Below are positions 8,312 to 16,117 of a stretch of 30,737 bases of DNA, piece after piece (the stretch's first letter is position 1; the number at the start of each line of letters is the position of its first letter). Below the pieces are notes generated by a model. That model had not been told where the DNA came from. It saw only the letters and a list, made by a program, of their open reading frames with translations, and did not search any database. The translations under genes and the position numbers were made by a program. The DNA comes from an uncultured Oscillospiraceae bacterium (GTDB taxonomy: Bacteria > Bacillota > Clostridia > Oscillospirales > Acutalibacteraceae): the NCBI GenBank assembly GCA_900541905.1, contig UQLQ01000022.1, positions 1-30,737 of the forward strand, written 5' to 3'.

Positions 8312-8347
8312 AAAAGGGTTATGCAGCAAATAGCATAACCCTTTTTT
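8312..8347 (+). terminator. Terminator after the LCP gene
   Basis: AAAAGGGTTATGC (8312-8324) pairs with GCATAACCCTTTT (8333-8345), then more T. It ends ~28 bp before the kinase start; no separate kinase promoter is evident, so read-through may supply the two-component genes. Confidence 0.85.
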
Positions 8348-8375
8348 TGTGACTGATAATCGAAAGGAGATACCG

Positions 8376-9899
8376 ATGCATATCCATGATTGGTCGATAA
8401 AGAAAAAGCTATTACTGTCTCATTTTCTTATGATAGGAATTCCTGTACTGATTGTTATGGTTGTCATATTGGGAATTTTATTCTCTTTTTTGTTGGCAAC
8501 AGGATCTCAAAAACCCACTGTTTTACCCGGAAACGATAACGCGTCTGTTTCGGGTTATGTGCTGCAGCTAACGGTAGATTCTTTAACAGAACAGGTGGCG
8601 CATACCAATCCGGAATCTTTGCTTCAAAATGACGAAGTACAAGATGCCTGTGAAAGCTTGCAGGAAATGGGAGCAAATGCAGTGATATACCGTGGAGATA
8701 CTGTATACTGTCAGGTTGGCTCGGAATCTATTGGAGAATTGCAGCTTCAGGCACAAACCATAATAGGAAATCAAGAGATTGCTTCTCCTATTTTTTATTG
8801 GACGAATCAAGGTTTTGTATACCATCTTTCTCAGCAAAATCTGTTGGGAGAAACCATCGAAATATTAATTGTAGGCAATCATGTGGATTTTCCGGTTAAT
8901 AGCTATCAGCAAGTACGTTGGGTAAAAACAATGATAAAAATTGTATTTGCTGTAACTTGTGTATTGGCAGTTGTCATTATCATTATTATGGGCGTTCTCA
9001 TTTCCAACAAACTTTCGAAAACCATTTTAGTACCACTTAATGAATTACGAAGAGCCTCCAAACGAATACAAAACGGAGATTTGAACGGTGAAATTACCAT
9101 CTATGCACAAGACGAACTGGGGTTAGCCTGCCAGGATTTTGACCAAATGCGCCGCAGACTGCAAGAATCCGTTCAAGCACAACAAGCATATGAACAAGGC
9201 AGAAAAGAATTAATTGCAGGTATTTCTCATGATTTGTCAACGCCGCTTACCTCGATTAAGGGATATGTCAGCGGATTGTTGGACGGTATTGCCAATACGC
9301 CTGAGAAACAGGAGCACTACTTAAGAACGATTTATCATACCGCATGCGATATGGACTGCCTTGTAAACAGTTTGTTTTTGTTTTCCAAACTTGATTTGGG
9401 AAAAGTGCCTTTCCACTGGGAAATTGTGTCGGTTGTAGATTACTTTACAGATTATATAGAAGAAACAAAACCAAGGTTGCTGGAAAAAGATATGAAGTTA
9501 TCGTTGGAAATACACGCTAGTTCCCCGTGTTATGTTCGCATGGATCGCTTGCAATTTGGCAGAGTAGTATCTAATTTGGTAGATAACAGTGTGAAATATA
9601 AGCGTGTTGGACTTGGTATATTAAAAATTATCATTCAGGAAGAGCATGAGACGGTACAAATTATCGTAAAAGATAATGGAATAGGAGTAAGCCCCAATGA
9701 ATGTGAAAAATTATTTGATAGTTTTTATCGTACTGACCCTGCCCGAACCAATGCAGCCAAAGGCAGTGGACTTGGTTTGTCCATTACCAAACAGATTATA
9801 GAAAATATGAATGGTAGTATCTGGGCAAAAAGTGCAATCAATGAAGGAATGGAAATGCATCTTGAATTGCCAAAGGCAGATAAGGAGGGTAAAACATGA
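8376..9899 (+). CDS. Sensor histidine kinase (HAMP, HisKA, HATPase)
   Basis: 507 residues. Two membrane helices (~14-42 and ~190-212) bracket a ~150-residue outer sensor domain of no recognised family. A HAMP segment (~213-265), HisKA with phospho-acceptor His285 in GISHDLSTPLTS, and HATPase_c with N box (LVDNSVKYKR), G1 (VKDNGIGV), F box (FDSFYRTDPAR) and G2 (GSGLGLSI) follow. The start is ATG 8376, seven bases after AAAGGAG; a GTG at 8349 in frame lies next to the terminator T run and is unlikely. It overlaps the response regulator by 4 bp (ATGA), so the two form a coupled pair. Its place among LCP and glycosyltransferase genes suggests envelope sensing, which is inference. Confidence 0.92.
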   Translation: MHIHDWSIKKKLLLSHFLMIGIPVLIVMVVILGILFSFLLATGSQKPTVLPGNDNASVSGYVLQLTVDSLTEQVAHTNPESLLQNDEVQDACESLQEMGANAVIYRGDTVYCQVGSESIGELQLQAQTIIGNQEIASPIFYWTNQGFVYHLSQQNLLGETIEILIVGNHVDFPVNSYQQVRWVKTMIKIVFAVTCVLAVVIIIIMGVLISNKLSKTILVPLNELRRASKRIQNGDLNGEITIYAQDELGLACQDFDQMRRRLQESVQAQQAYEQGRKELIAGISHDLSTPLTSIKGYVSGLLDGIANTPEKQEHYLRTIYHTACDMDCLVNSLFLFSKLDLGKVPFHWEIVSVVDYFTDYIEETKPRLLEKDMKLSLEIHASSPCYVRMDRLQFGRVVSNLVDNSVKYKRVGLGILKIIIQEEHETVQIIVKDNGIGVSPNECEKLFDSFYRTDPARTNAAKGSGLGLSITKQIIENMNGSIWAKSAINEGMEMHLELPKADKEGKT

Positions 9900-10594
9900 A
9901 ACATATTCTGATTATTGAAGATGACACCAGCATTGCAGAATTGGAAAGAGATTACCTGGAAGCCAATGGAATTACATCTGAAATTGTGTCAAATGGAGAA
10001 CTAGGGCTTCAAAAGGCACTGCATCAGGATTATGATTTAATTTTGTTAGATGTTATGCTGCCGGGGATGGACGGTTTTTCAATTTGTCGTGCAGTACGGG
10101 AACAAAAAAATATTCCAATTTTATTGGTTTCAGCCCGCAGGGAAGATATTGATAAAATCCGTGGATTGGGTTTAGGGGCCGATGATTATATCAGTAAGCC
10201 TTTTAGTCCTTCTGAGTTGGTTGCAAGGGTAAAAGCGCATATGAGTCGGTATGAGCGTCTCACCACTTCGGGAACATCCAATCATGGGCCGGTATTTACA
10301 GTTGGAGATTTGGAAGTTCATATGGATTCAAGACGTGTGATAAGAAACCAAGAAGAAATTGTTATGGCAAATAAAGAATTCGATTTACTGGCATTCTTGA
10401 TTGAAAATCCGGACGTGGTTTTCAGCAAAGAAACATTGTTTGACCGTATTTGGGGTATGGAACCTATGGGAGAGACTTCTACTGTTACTGTACATATTAA
10501 CCGTATAAGAGAAAAAATTGAGTCTGACCCAAGTAATCCGCGATACATTGAAACAGTATGGGGAGTAGGTTATCGTTTTCGTAAAGAAATATAA
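9896..10594 (+). CDS. OmpR/PhoB-type response regulator
   Basis: 232 residues: receiver domain 1-~120 with acidic pocket Glu8-Asp9-Asp10, phospho-acceptor Asp52 (LLDVMLPGMDG), Ser79 and Lys101 (SKPF), then a winged-helix Trans_reg_C DNA-binding domain ending VWGVGYRF. All phosphotransfer residues are present, so it should be active. The start overlaps the kinase stop by 4 bp. Targets are unknown; the GT-C gene downstream has its own promoter and is a candidate. Confidence 0.93.
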   Translation: MKHILIIEDDTSIAELERDYLEANGITSEIVSNGELGLQKALHQDYDLILLDVMLPGMDGFSICRAVREQKNIPILLVSARREDIDKIRGLGLGADDYISKPFSPSELVARVKAHMSRYERLTTSGTSNHGPVFTVGDLEVHMDSRRVIRNQEEIVMANKEFDLLAFLIENPDVVFSKETLFDRIWGMEPMGETSTVTVHINRIREKIESDPSNPRYIETVWGVGYRFRKEI

Positions 10595-10778
10595 TGGAGT
10601 TATTCGTATTTCATACTTAAACTATATTGATTCAGTAGGATGAATGTCTACATAGAATAGATATTATGATTTTGAGATAGATGTTTTTTTGGCTGGGATA
10701 AAAATATTTTGTTAGTTCTAGTAAGTTTGTGTTGTCTTGAAAAATTTTCATATGCCAACTAATATGCTTTCTTATTAA

Positions 10779-10807
10779 TTGAAATAATTACATTAAAATG
10801 ATATAAT
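10779..10807 (+). promoter_or_regulatory. Promoter of the GT-C/GT2 pair
   Basis: TTGAAA (10779-10784), 17-bp spacer, TATAAT (10802-10807) with extended TGA. The 184 bp before it (10595-10778) are AT-rich and show no gene or clear terminator. Confidence 0.8.
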
Positions 10808-10849
10808 TTACAAATACGTATAAATTTTTGTTGGATAAAGGAGGGTATA

Positions 10850-12472
10850 ATGAATCAGGACACAGTAATTAGAAAGAAAAGGATTTATTTATATACGTTC
10901 TTAATTGGTTATGCTTGTTTACTTATGTTTTTTTGCACCAAATCATCTCCTTTATATATTATAAACGACTGGTATGATGCAAACGCTTATTTTACCATGG
11001 GAAAAGGAATGATGAATGGAGCGGTTCCCTATAGAGATCTTTTCGATCACAAAGGTCCGTTGCTTTATTTGTTATATGGAATCGGGTATTTAATCGATTC
11101 AACCGGTTTTTTGGGTATCTTTTTGATACAATCAATTTTTATGTCACTGACAATGATATTCTGCTATAAAATAGCAAAACTGTATATAAATAATTATTTT
11201 CATGCGCTTATCATTTCTATGTTAGTCCCCATAATGACATTATCCGGCAACAATCTTTATGTAGCTGATGCAAATTATGGAGGAGGCAGTCCGGATGAAT
11301 TTATCATAGCGTTATTGACGATTTCACTTTACTTTATTATAAAATTATTTAAAGATAATAAAAGCAACCAATACAAACACATTGGAAGATATATGTTTGT
11401 AATTGGACTAATGATAGGTTTTGTTTTTTTATTAAAATTTAATTTTATATTATTTTTTGTCGGCTTGCTGGTTCCTATTTATATTTATTTGTTAGTAAAG
11501 CATATAAAGGTTTTTGCAAAATCATTGTTGCTTCTGCTTGCCGGAGTTATTTCTGCTGTACTGCCTTATATTATTTATGCACTTATCACCAACAGTATAA
11601 AAGACTTTGTAAAAGTGTATTTAAAATTTAATTTCACATACAGCGGTGAGCCCGATACCAATTTTCTGTATTCATTGGCCTCAGGGTTAAAGAATACAGT
11701 TCACACAGTATTTTATAGTTATTTTATCTTTACAGTTATTATTGTTTTTGGTCTTCTGTATTTTATATATAAATATCGCAGTAACTTGTTGCTCAATATG
11801 TCTGTATTTTTTAGTTTTTTATTAACTATGATTGCAATTAGCGTAAAACCGTTTGGATATGTATATATCCCTATATCAATTTATAGTCTTTTTGGTTATA
11901 TGGCTATCTACAACTTGGTTACCAAATCAGGTATTCATAAAAGTGAACAACAAAAAAATTATAAATTTTATCAAAATACAATTATTTCTGTTTTCACAGT
12001 ATTTATTATTTTTATCGCAACCATAGGGAATAATGGATTAATTTCACAGCCTATTAACCGTGTTACACGTATTAATACAATACCGTTCCAACAGACAATA
12101 GCAGATATTATATTATCGGATACACCGGAAAATCACTCTGTATTAGAAGTCTTAACATTAGACTGTGGTGTATACACAGCTTCCGGTCTTATACCGCAAT
12201 CAAGATATTTTTATCTGCCAAACGTGGGTTACGAACAGTATCCGGATGTGTTTTTAGGACAATATAACGATATTATAAACAAAAAAAATACTTATTTGGT
12301 CTGTACGTTCGCGGCTTCCTATCATGAAGGACTAGATGACGTGTTGATGGATAAAGACAATTATTTAGATAAATTTGGCAATGCTATCATCGAAAACTAT
12401 TCGTTAGTAAATGTAGTAGAAGGTACTTACTTGCAAGATAATATTAAATATTATTTGTACAAAAGAATATAA
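10850..12472 (+). CDS. GT-C (family 39-like) membrane glycosyltransferase
   Basis: 540 residues with about ten hydrophobic helices up to ~400 and a small soluble C-terminal part. The first outer loop has NDWYDANAYFTMGKGMMNGAVPYRDLFDHKGPLLY, spanning roughly residues 39-73, which matches the pattern of family 39 GT-C enzymes (acidic residue in loop 1, then PYRD-x-x-DHKGP). Such enzymes use polyprenyl-phosphate sugars on the outer face of the membrane to glycosylate lipids, proteins or wall polymers. The ATG at 10850 follows AAAGGAGGG. The gene is AT-richer than its neighbours. Acceptor is unknown; the GT2 gene 152 bp downstream probably makes the donor. Confidence 0.7.
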   Translation: MNQDTVIRKKRIYLYTFLIGYACLLMFFCTKSSPLYIINDWYDANAYFTMGKGMMNGAVPYRDLFDHKGPLLYLLYGIGYLIDSTGFLGIFLIQSIFMSLTMIFCYKIAKLYINNYFHALIISMLVPIMTLSGNNLYVADANYGGGSPDEFIIALLTISLYFIIKLFKDNKSNQYKHIGRYMFVIGLMIGFVFLLKFNFILFFVGLLVPIYIYLLVKHIKVFAKSLLLLLAGVISAVLPYIIYALITNSIKDFVKVYLKFNFTYSGEPDTNFLYSLASGLKNTVHTVFYSYFIFTVIIVFGLLYFIYKYRSNLLLNMSVFFSFLLTMIAISVKPFGYVYIPISIYSLFGYMAIYNLVTKSGIHKSEQQKNYKFYQNTIISVFTVFIIFIATIGNNGLISQPINRVTRINTIPFQQTIADIILSDTPENHSVLEVLTLDCGVYTASGLIPQSRYFYLPNVGYEQYPDVFLGQYNDIINKKNTYLVCTFAASYHEGLDDVLMDKDNYLDKFGNAIIENYSLVNVVEGTYLQDNIKYYLYKRI

Positions 12473-12539
12473 GAGTGATTTATATTATCAATCTCTATGT
12501 ATTAAGGCGGCGCAAAAGGCAGACATTTTGTCTCCCATA

Positions 12540-12592
12540 GTTTTAGAGCAAAAAATAAGTCAAAATGGCTGTTTTAGGGCAAAAAAATAAGT
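12540..12592 (+). repeat. Imperfect tandem 31-bp repeat before the GT2 gene
   Basis: GTTTTAGAGCAAAAAATAAGT (12540-12560) recurs as GTTTTAGGGCAAAAAAATAAG from 12571, and a weaker third copy (TTTAGGAGCAAAATTA) from about 12610 contains the ribosome binding site of the GT2 gene. The copies suggest small local duplications. No promoter or terminator is clear in 12473-12624. Confidence 0.55.
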
Positions 12593-12624
12593 GGTACAAA
12601 AATTCTACCTTTAGGAGCAAAATT

Positions 12625-13332
12625 ATGGAAAAGTTATATATTGTTATTCCTGCGTATAACGAAGAAATGAATATTACTTCAGTTGCAAGGGAATGGCATA
12701 CAGTAGTAGAAAATATAAGTGAAGATTCGAAGTTGGTTATTATTGATGATGGAAGCAAAGATTCGACCTATCAGGTACTTACTGAACTTAGCAAGGAGTT
12801 TCCTCAGCTTGAGGTGATTACAAAAAAGAACTCAGGACATGGCGCTACAGTTTTGTATGGGTACCGCTATGCATTAGAGCAGAATGCAGATTATATTTTC
12901 CAGACCGATTCAGACGGACAAACACTGCCGGAGGAATTTTATGGTTTTTGGGAGTTAAGACATCAATATTCTGCTGTTATTGGATATAGAAATCATAGAA
13001 AAGACGGGTTCTCCCGTGTGTTTGTTACCAAGACATTGAAATTTGTATTATGGTGTATTTTTAAGTTAAATATTACGGATGCAAATACGCCGTTCCGTTT
13101 GTTAAATAAGGATGTTTTACAGCGACATATTTCTAAAATACCGAAAGATTTTAATCTTTCTAATGTAATGCTTACTATTTGTCTTGTCAAGTATAAAGAA
13201 AACATCCGCTTTATACCAATAACGTTTAAACCAAGGCAAGGAGGAGTAAACTCCATTAACTTTAAAAAGATTGTTAAAATAGGGAAACAGGCCGTAAAGG
13301 ACTTTAAAATAATCAAAACAACATTAGATTAA
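12625..13332 (+). CDS. GT2 glycosyltransferase (polyprenyl-phosphate sugar synthase type)
   Basis: 235 residues, a soluble GT-A fold: nucleotide-binding start YIVIPAYNEE, IIDDGS at 39-44, and the metal site TDSDGQ (Asp95, Asp97). A late segment FKPRQGGVNSINFKKI matches the loop of dolichyl/polyprenyl-phosphate mannose or glucose synthases. It lacks the two C-terminal helices of CsbB/GtrB types. It would transfer a sugar from a nucleotide donor to undecaprenyl phosphate at the inner membrane face, feeding GT-C enzymes such as the neighbour and possibly YfhO. Start is ATG 12625 behind AGGAG; an upstream in-frame ATG at 12565 has no ribosome binding site. The sugar cannot be told from sequence. 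Confidence 0.85.
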   Translation: MEKLYIVIPAYNEEMNITSVAREWHTVVENISEDSKLVIIDDGSKDSTYQVLTELSKEFPQLEVITKKNSGHGATVLYGYRYALEQNADYIFQTDSDGQTLPEEFYGFWELRHQYSAVIGYRNHRKDGFSRVFVTKTLKFVLWCIFKLNITDANTPFRLLNKDVLQRHISKIPKDFNLSNVMLTICLVKYKENIRFIPITFKPRQGGVNSINFKKIVKIGKQAVKDFKIIKTTLD

Positions 13333-13372
13333 AAATAAAAAGCTGTGTAATTTTACACAGCTTTTTATTTTA
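13333..13372. terminator. Terminator after GT2 gene
   Basis: AAAAAGCTGTGTAA and TTACACAGCTTTTT pair with a two-base centre; A and T runs on both sides let it work in both directions, also for the converging ArsR operon. Confidence 0.85.
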
Positions 13373-13393
13373 TTTGAAAGAGAATATGAATTA

Positions 13394-13534
13394 TTATCTT
13401 TTTGATTGTAATTCCTTTATAAGATTTTTTATCCAACCTTTCAAAGCGTTATAAGTATGCGGAAATACTATTTTTATATTTGCTATCTCATTGACGTTAT
13501 AAAAGTTGTATCGTGTTTGAAATAGATGTCTCAT
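13394..13534 (-). CDS. Small coupled ORF, 46 residues, unknown function
   Basis: An open frame on the minus strand begins with ATG 13534-13532, overlapping the arsR stop as ATGA, with AAAAGGA four bases ahead inside arsR. It ends at TAA 13396-13394, shortly before the shared terminator. The product is basic and aromatic (Phe, Tyr, Trp, His) with a possible amphipathic helix in its last ~20 residues. No cysteine or membrane helix. I do not recognise the family. The ATGA coupling, a proper ribosome binding site and the position before the terminator argue that it is translated; its short length and weak codon evidence argue for caution. Confidence 0.5.
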   Translation of the reverse strand: MRHLFQTRYNFYNVNEIANIKIVFPHTYNALKGWIKNLIKELQSKR

Positions 13535-13830
13535 GTTTCCTTTTGACTATCACTGCAATACAATTCTTTGATAACCTCTATCAAAGCTATGATTCGTTCA
13601 TCCTGTATTTGGTAGATAACATTCATTCCTTGTTTTTCGGAAGAAAGAATTCCGGCTGTTTTTAGCTGGTTTAGATGTTGGGAAAGTGCAGATGCCGTAA
13701 TATTTGGTACACATTTATGAATGTCTCCTACTGTTAGTTGTCCCGTTACTAATGCACATAAAATTAAAAGACGGTGTTCATTGGCCAGGAGTTTCAGAAG
13801 TTCCGCAATCGTTTTGGCTTGTTCTTCCAT
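13531..13830 (-). CDS. ArsR-family transcriptional repressor
   Basis: 99 residues with the ArsR winged helix: LLANEHRLLILCALVTG, recognition helix ITASALSQHLNQLKTAG, wing SSEKQGMNVIYQI. The metal motif of classical ArsR (ELCVCDL) is not present; cysteines are at 25, 40 and about 92, which leaves thiol-based redox or sulfur sensing possible. ATG 13830 is preceded by AAAGGAA. The gene starts inside the upstream membrane-protein gene (53-bp overlap) and ends overlapping the 46-residue ORF. As the last regulator in a redox operon it most likely represses its own promoter, where a 14-bp inverted repeat sits. Confidence 0.85.
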   Translation of the reverse strand: MEEQAKTIAELLKLLANEHRLLILCALVTGQLTVGDIHKCVPNITASALSQHLNQLKTAGILSSEKQGMNVIYQIQDERIIALIEVIKELYCSDSQKET

Positions 13831-14410
13831 GTATTTTTAATTCCTTTCCATGTTTGAGTTTACATATTCCTTGAGTCATGGTTCCCATTGGACAATATAC
13901 GCACCATGACTTGGGACGAAATAACACCATGGTAATCAGTTCAAGTACGGTGGACGTAAGCATTACTCCAAAAAATCCAAACGCAAACTGAGCAAACCAT
14001 GGGGCTACCATACCTACCTCTGCCCACTGCCATGGAAGTTTAAATACCCACAGCAAGGTTACTGTCTGTTGCAGCGGTGCGCCTGCAAATACTTTATAAG
14101 TGCTATATAACATTAAAAAGAACATGATCATAAAAAATGTTAAAAATCCATAGCGAAACCATTTGCTGCGCAAAAATTTAGGCGGCGGTACATTTCGAGA
14201 TAATTTCAGTTTGTTTCCCAGAATGCCGATTAGTTGACCTCTTCCGCAATAACGGTTACAGTACGCTTTGCCTCCTCCAAATAAGGCAATTAACAAAGGG
14301 ATAGAGAAAAATAACATACCCAACCATGCAAATAAAATGTTAGTTAGACCTAAAGCTAAATAAAGCAACTCGGCAATCCAAAGATAATCATACCACTTCT
14401 TTGTTTTCAC
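13778..14410 (-). CDS. NapH/YccM-like membrane [4Fe-4S] protein
   Basis: 210 residues with about four membrane helices (~10-30, ~32-46, ~87-110, ~135-163). Cysteine clusters face the inside at the helix ends: Cys51 and Cys55 (YCNRYCGRG), then Cys170, Cys173 (SWCVYCPMGT) and Cys183. Such CxxxCG and CxxCP patterns occur in the NapH/NosR/CcoG membrane electron-transfer group. It would pass electrons between the adjacent ferredoxin and a membrane or outer acceptor. Start is GTG 14410 behind AGGGGAGA; it overlaps the ferredoxin end by 23 bp. The last ~18 residues overlap arsR and look non-homologous tail. Acceptor unknown. Confidence 0.75.
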   Translation of the reverse strand: MKTKKWYDYLWIAELLYLALGLTNILFAWLGMLFFSIPLLIALFGGGKAYCNRYCGRGQLIGILGNKLKLSRNVPPPKFLRSKWFRYGFLTFFMIMFFLMLYSTYKVFAGAPLQQTVTLLWVFKLPWQWAEVGMVAPWFAQFAFGFFGVMLTSTVLELITMVLFRPKSWCVYCPMGTMTQGICKLKHGKELKIHGRTSQNDCGTSETPGQ

Positions 14411-14612
14411 TGCAATCTCCCCTTTTCACCATTGTAATTACATCAGCGGGACATTCTTTTGAACATTTTTTACAACCGACACATTTTTCCTCATTTACTT
14501 GGGCAGTAATACCAAAAGCAATATGAATAGCACCTTTGGGACAAACCGGTACACAACATCCGCAAGCCACACACTCTCTGTCAATATGGGCAATATTAGG
14601 CGATTGTTTCAT
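14388..14612 (-). CDS. 2x[4Fe-4S] ferredoxin
   Basis: 74 residues with two complete CxxCxxCxxxCP motifs: Cys14, 17, 20, 24 and Cys44, 47, 50, 54, the bacterial 8Fe-8S ferredoxin pattern; an additional Cys19 lies in the first motif. It is a small cytosolic electron carrier and the first gene of the redox operon. I chose ATG 14612, which has GGAGG five bases ahead; a GTG at 14624 in frame overlaps that ribosome binding site. The basic and acidic C-terminal tail overlaps the next gene. Confidence 0.88.
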   Translation of the reverse strand: MKQSPNIAHIDRECVACGCCVPVCPKGAIHIAFGITAQVNEEKCVGCKKCSKECPADVITMVKRGDCSENKEVV

Positions 14613-14621
14613 AAAGTCCTC

Positions 14622-14667
14622 CACATAATAAAGTAATTAAGATATTTCTAATATACTTTATTATGTG
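14622..14667. promoter_or_regulatory. Operator-like 14-bp inverted repeat at the ArsR operon promoter
   Basis: CACATAATAAAGTA at 14622-14635 is matched exactly by TACTTTATTATGTG at 14654-14667, spacer 18 bp. One arm lies in the -10/-35 spacer and the other just downstream of the probable start point, next to the ferredoxin ribosome binding site. Only one arm is transcribed, so it should act as DNA, most likely bound by the ArsR protein of the operon. Confidence 0.7.
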
Positions 14668-14678
14668 CAATATGTCAA
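14650..14678 (-). promoter_or_regulatory. Promoter of the ferredoxin-NapH-arsR operon
   Basis: On the minus strand TTGACA (14678-14673), 17-bp spacer, TATATT (14655-14650). Confidence 0.8.
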
Positions 14679-14711
14679 GAAGTTTCTACTGAAAGAAAAA
14701 ATAAAACTAGA

Positions 14712-16055
14712 CTATTTTTTTATTTTAAAGAAAGGTCTCCAATACAATTGTTCTATCTTTTTTACAGATCCATTTTTGGACGAAACAGAAAATGTACCCG
14801 TTGCTTTTGCTTGTAATGATGCATCCGCTTGGTCAGATACATAGGACAAATCGCTTACATCCAGTAAAGATGCGCAATCAGAATCTCCTATAAATGAAAT
14901 AAGCGTAGAAGAAAATGTTTTCTGTTTCAACTCTAAAGCGGCTTTTCCGATAGAGGCTTGATTGCAATAGATTCCTAAAAATCCGTATAATTCGTCTGAG
15001 GGATAAGGCAAAATGGTAGAAGAAAGGTTTTGATATTGAGGTAGTAACTTTAATTCTTTTTGTAATTGTAAAAGATTTTCTTTGGTATCCATTATTTTTA
15101 AATAGCATGGGATATTTTGTATATCATAGAGATGTTCTGCGTAAATGTATGCATTTTGTTGCTGCATTCTGGTTTCCTCATAGTATTGTTCTTCCTTTGC
15201 ATGACGAAAATCGCCGTAGTAAATATGCAGATTATCTTTAGAAATAACATGGATAAAACAATTCATATGATGCCGTTTTAATAATTCATAAACCGGCTGT
15301 ACAGTAGAAAGCGGTAAGTTGTGTTGAGAAACATAGGTATGAGTTTTTGTATCATATAAAGCAACACCGTTTAATATGACCAGAGGCATGGTAAACGGCA
15401 TTTGCTCCATATGGGGAAGAACGGATGCCGGTGTATCAGCTGTGACAAACGATATACAGGCACCTTCTTTTAATAAACGGCTTAAATGAATTTTTGAGTG
15501 TTGGCTGATATCTCCGTTTTTTGACAGCAAATTATGGTCTAAATCACATATAAACAAAAGTCCTTGTTCTTTGCGGTGAGGAATATGAATGGCATTAATC
15601 ACAATGGCAATAAAAATACCGATTAAAGTATCAAGGATACGATTAAGGGCAAAAACATAAATATTGGCATCTGCAACATGAGAAATAACAATACTCATAA
15701 ATACAACGCATGTTAAATAAGCACAGCTTGGTTTTTTTAGCAGAACAGTAATGTACATTAGAATAATAACCATAATACTGATGACCAAATAACGTACCAA
15801 AACAGGTTCAATGGGAAGAGCATAACGTTCAAATGCCAGCATGGCCATACCCGCAATGCCCCCAATGATGGTTGCAATGATTCTCTCTTTTCCTACTTTT
15901 AAACTACTGCCCAGTTCAGGCTGCATGCAGAGAATTGCAGCAATCGCCGAATAAAAAGGAGTACCTCCGTCACGGAAGAAATCCACTAAAAAACATAGAA
16001 AAACTGCAATTGCAGTCTTGATTAAACGCATACCAATTTTGGGAATGGATGGCAC
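14712..16055 (-). CDS. FUSC-type membrane domain fused to a HAD (Cof-like) domain
   Basis: 447 residues in two parts. Residues 1-~157 have about five membrane helices and match the aromatic-acid exporter/FUSC half (RLIKTAIAVFL, FYSAIAAILCMQPELGSS, GKERIIATIIGG). Residues ~166-425 are a HAD-superfamily domain: motif I ICDLDHNLL (Asp171, Asp173), motif II Thr205 (FVTAD), a Lys in IGKAALELK, motif IV GDSDCASLLD at 390. Cof-type phosphatases have GDSxND at motif IV; here one residue is missing and the second Asp is uncertain, so activity may be altered. GTG 16055 follows GGAGG at nine bases. FUSC proteins often work as multimers for efflux; a cytosolic HAD tail suggests processing of a phosphorylated substrate. 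Substrate unknown. No clear terminator follows. Confidence 0.75.
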   Translation of the reverse strand: MPSIPKIGMRLIKTAIAVFLCFLVDFFRDGGTPFYSAIAAILCMQPELGSSLKVGKERIIATIIGGIAGMAMLAFERYALPIEPVLVRYLVISIMVIILMYITVLLKKPSCAYLTCVVFMSIVISHVADANIYVFALNRILDTLIGIFIAIVINAIHIPHRKEQGLLFICDLDHNLLSKNGDISQHSKIHLSRLLKEGACISFVTADTPASVLPHMEQMPFTMPLVILNGVALYDTKTHTYVSQHNLPLSTVQPVYELLKRHHMNCFIHVISKDNLHIYYGDFRHAKEEQYYEETRMQQQNAYIYAEHLYDIQNIPCYLKIMDTKENLLQLQKELKLLPQYQNLSSTILPYPSDELYGFLGIYCNQASIGKAALELKQKTFSSTLISFIGDSDCASLLDVSDLSYVSDQADASLQAKATGTFSVSSKNGSVKKIEQLYWRPFFKIKK

Positions 16056-16074
16056 GGTAGATTTCCTCCTTTCT

Positions 16075-16107
16075 GAAAAAAATAAGACCTCTGTTTTAGA
16101 AGTCTTA
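16075..16107 (-). terminator. Terminator after the PEBP gene
   Basis: Minus strand: TAAGACTTCT pairs with AGAGGTCTTA (one mismatch) over AAAAC, then a run of T. It separates this gene from the FUSC-HAD gene. Confidence 0.75.
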
Positions 16108-16117
16108 CGGTATTGGA

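Noticed and set aside
12478..12506. Hairpin after the GT-C gene as a terminator
   Set aside because: The stem is broken by a bulge and no T run follows.
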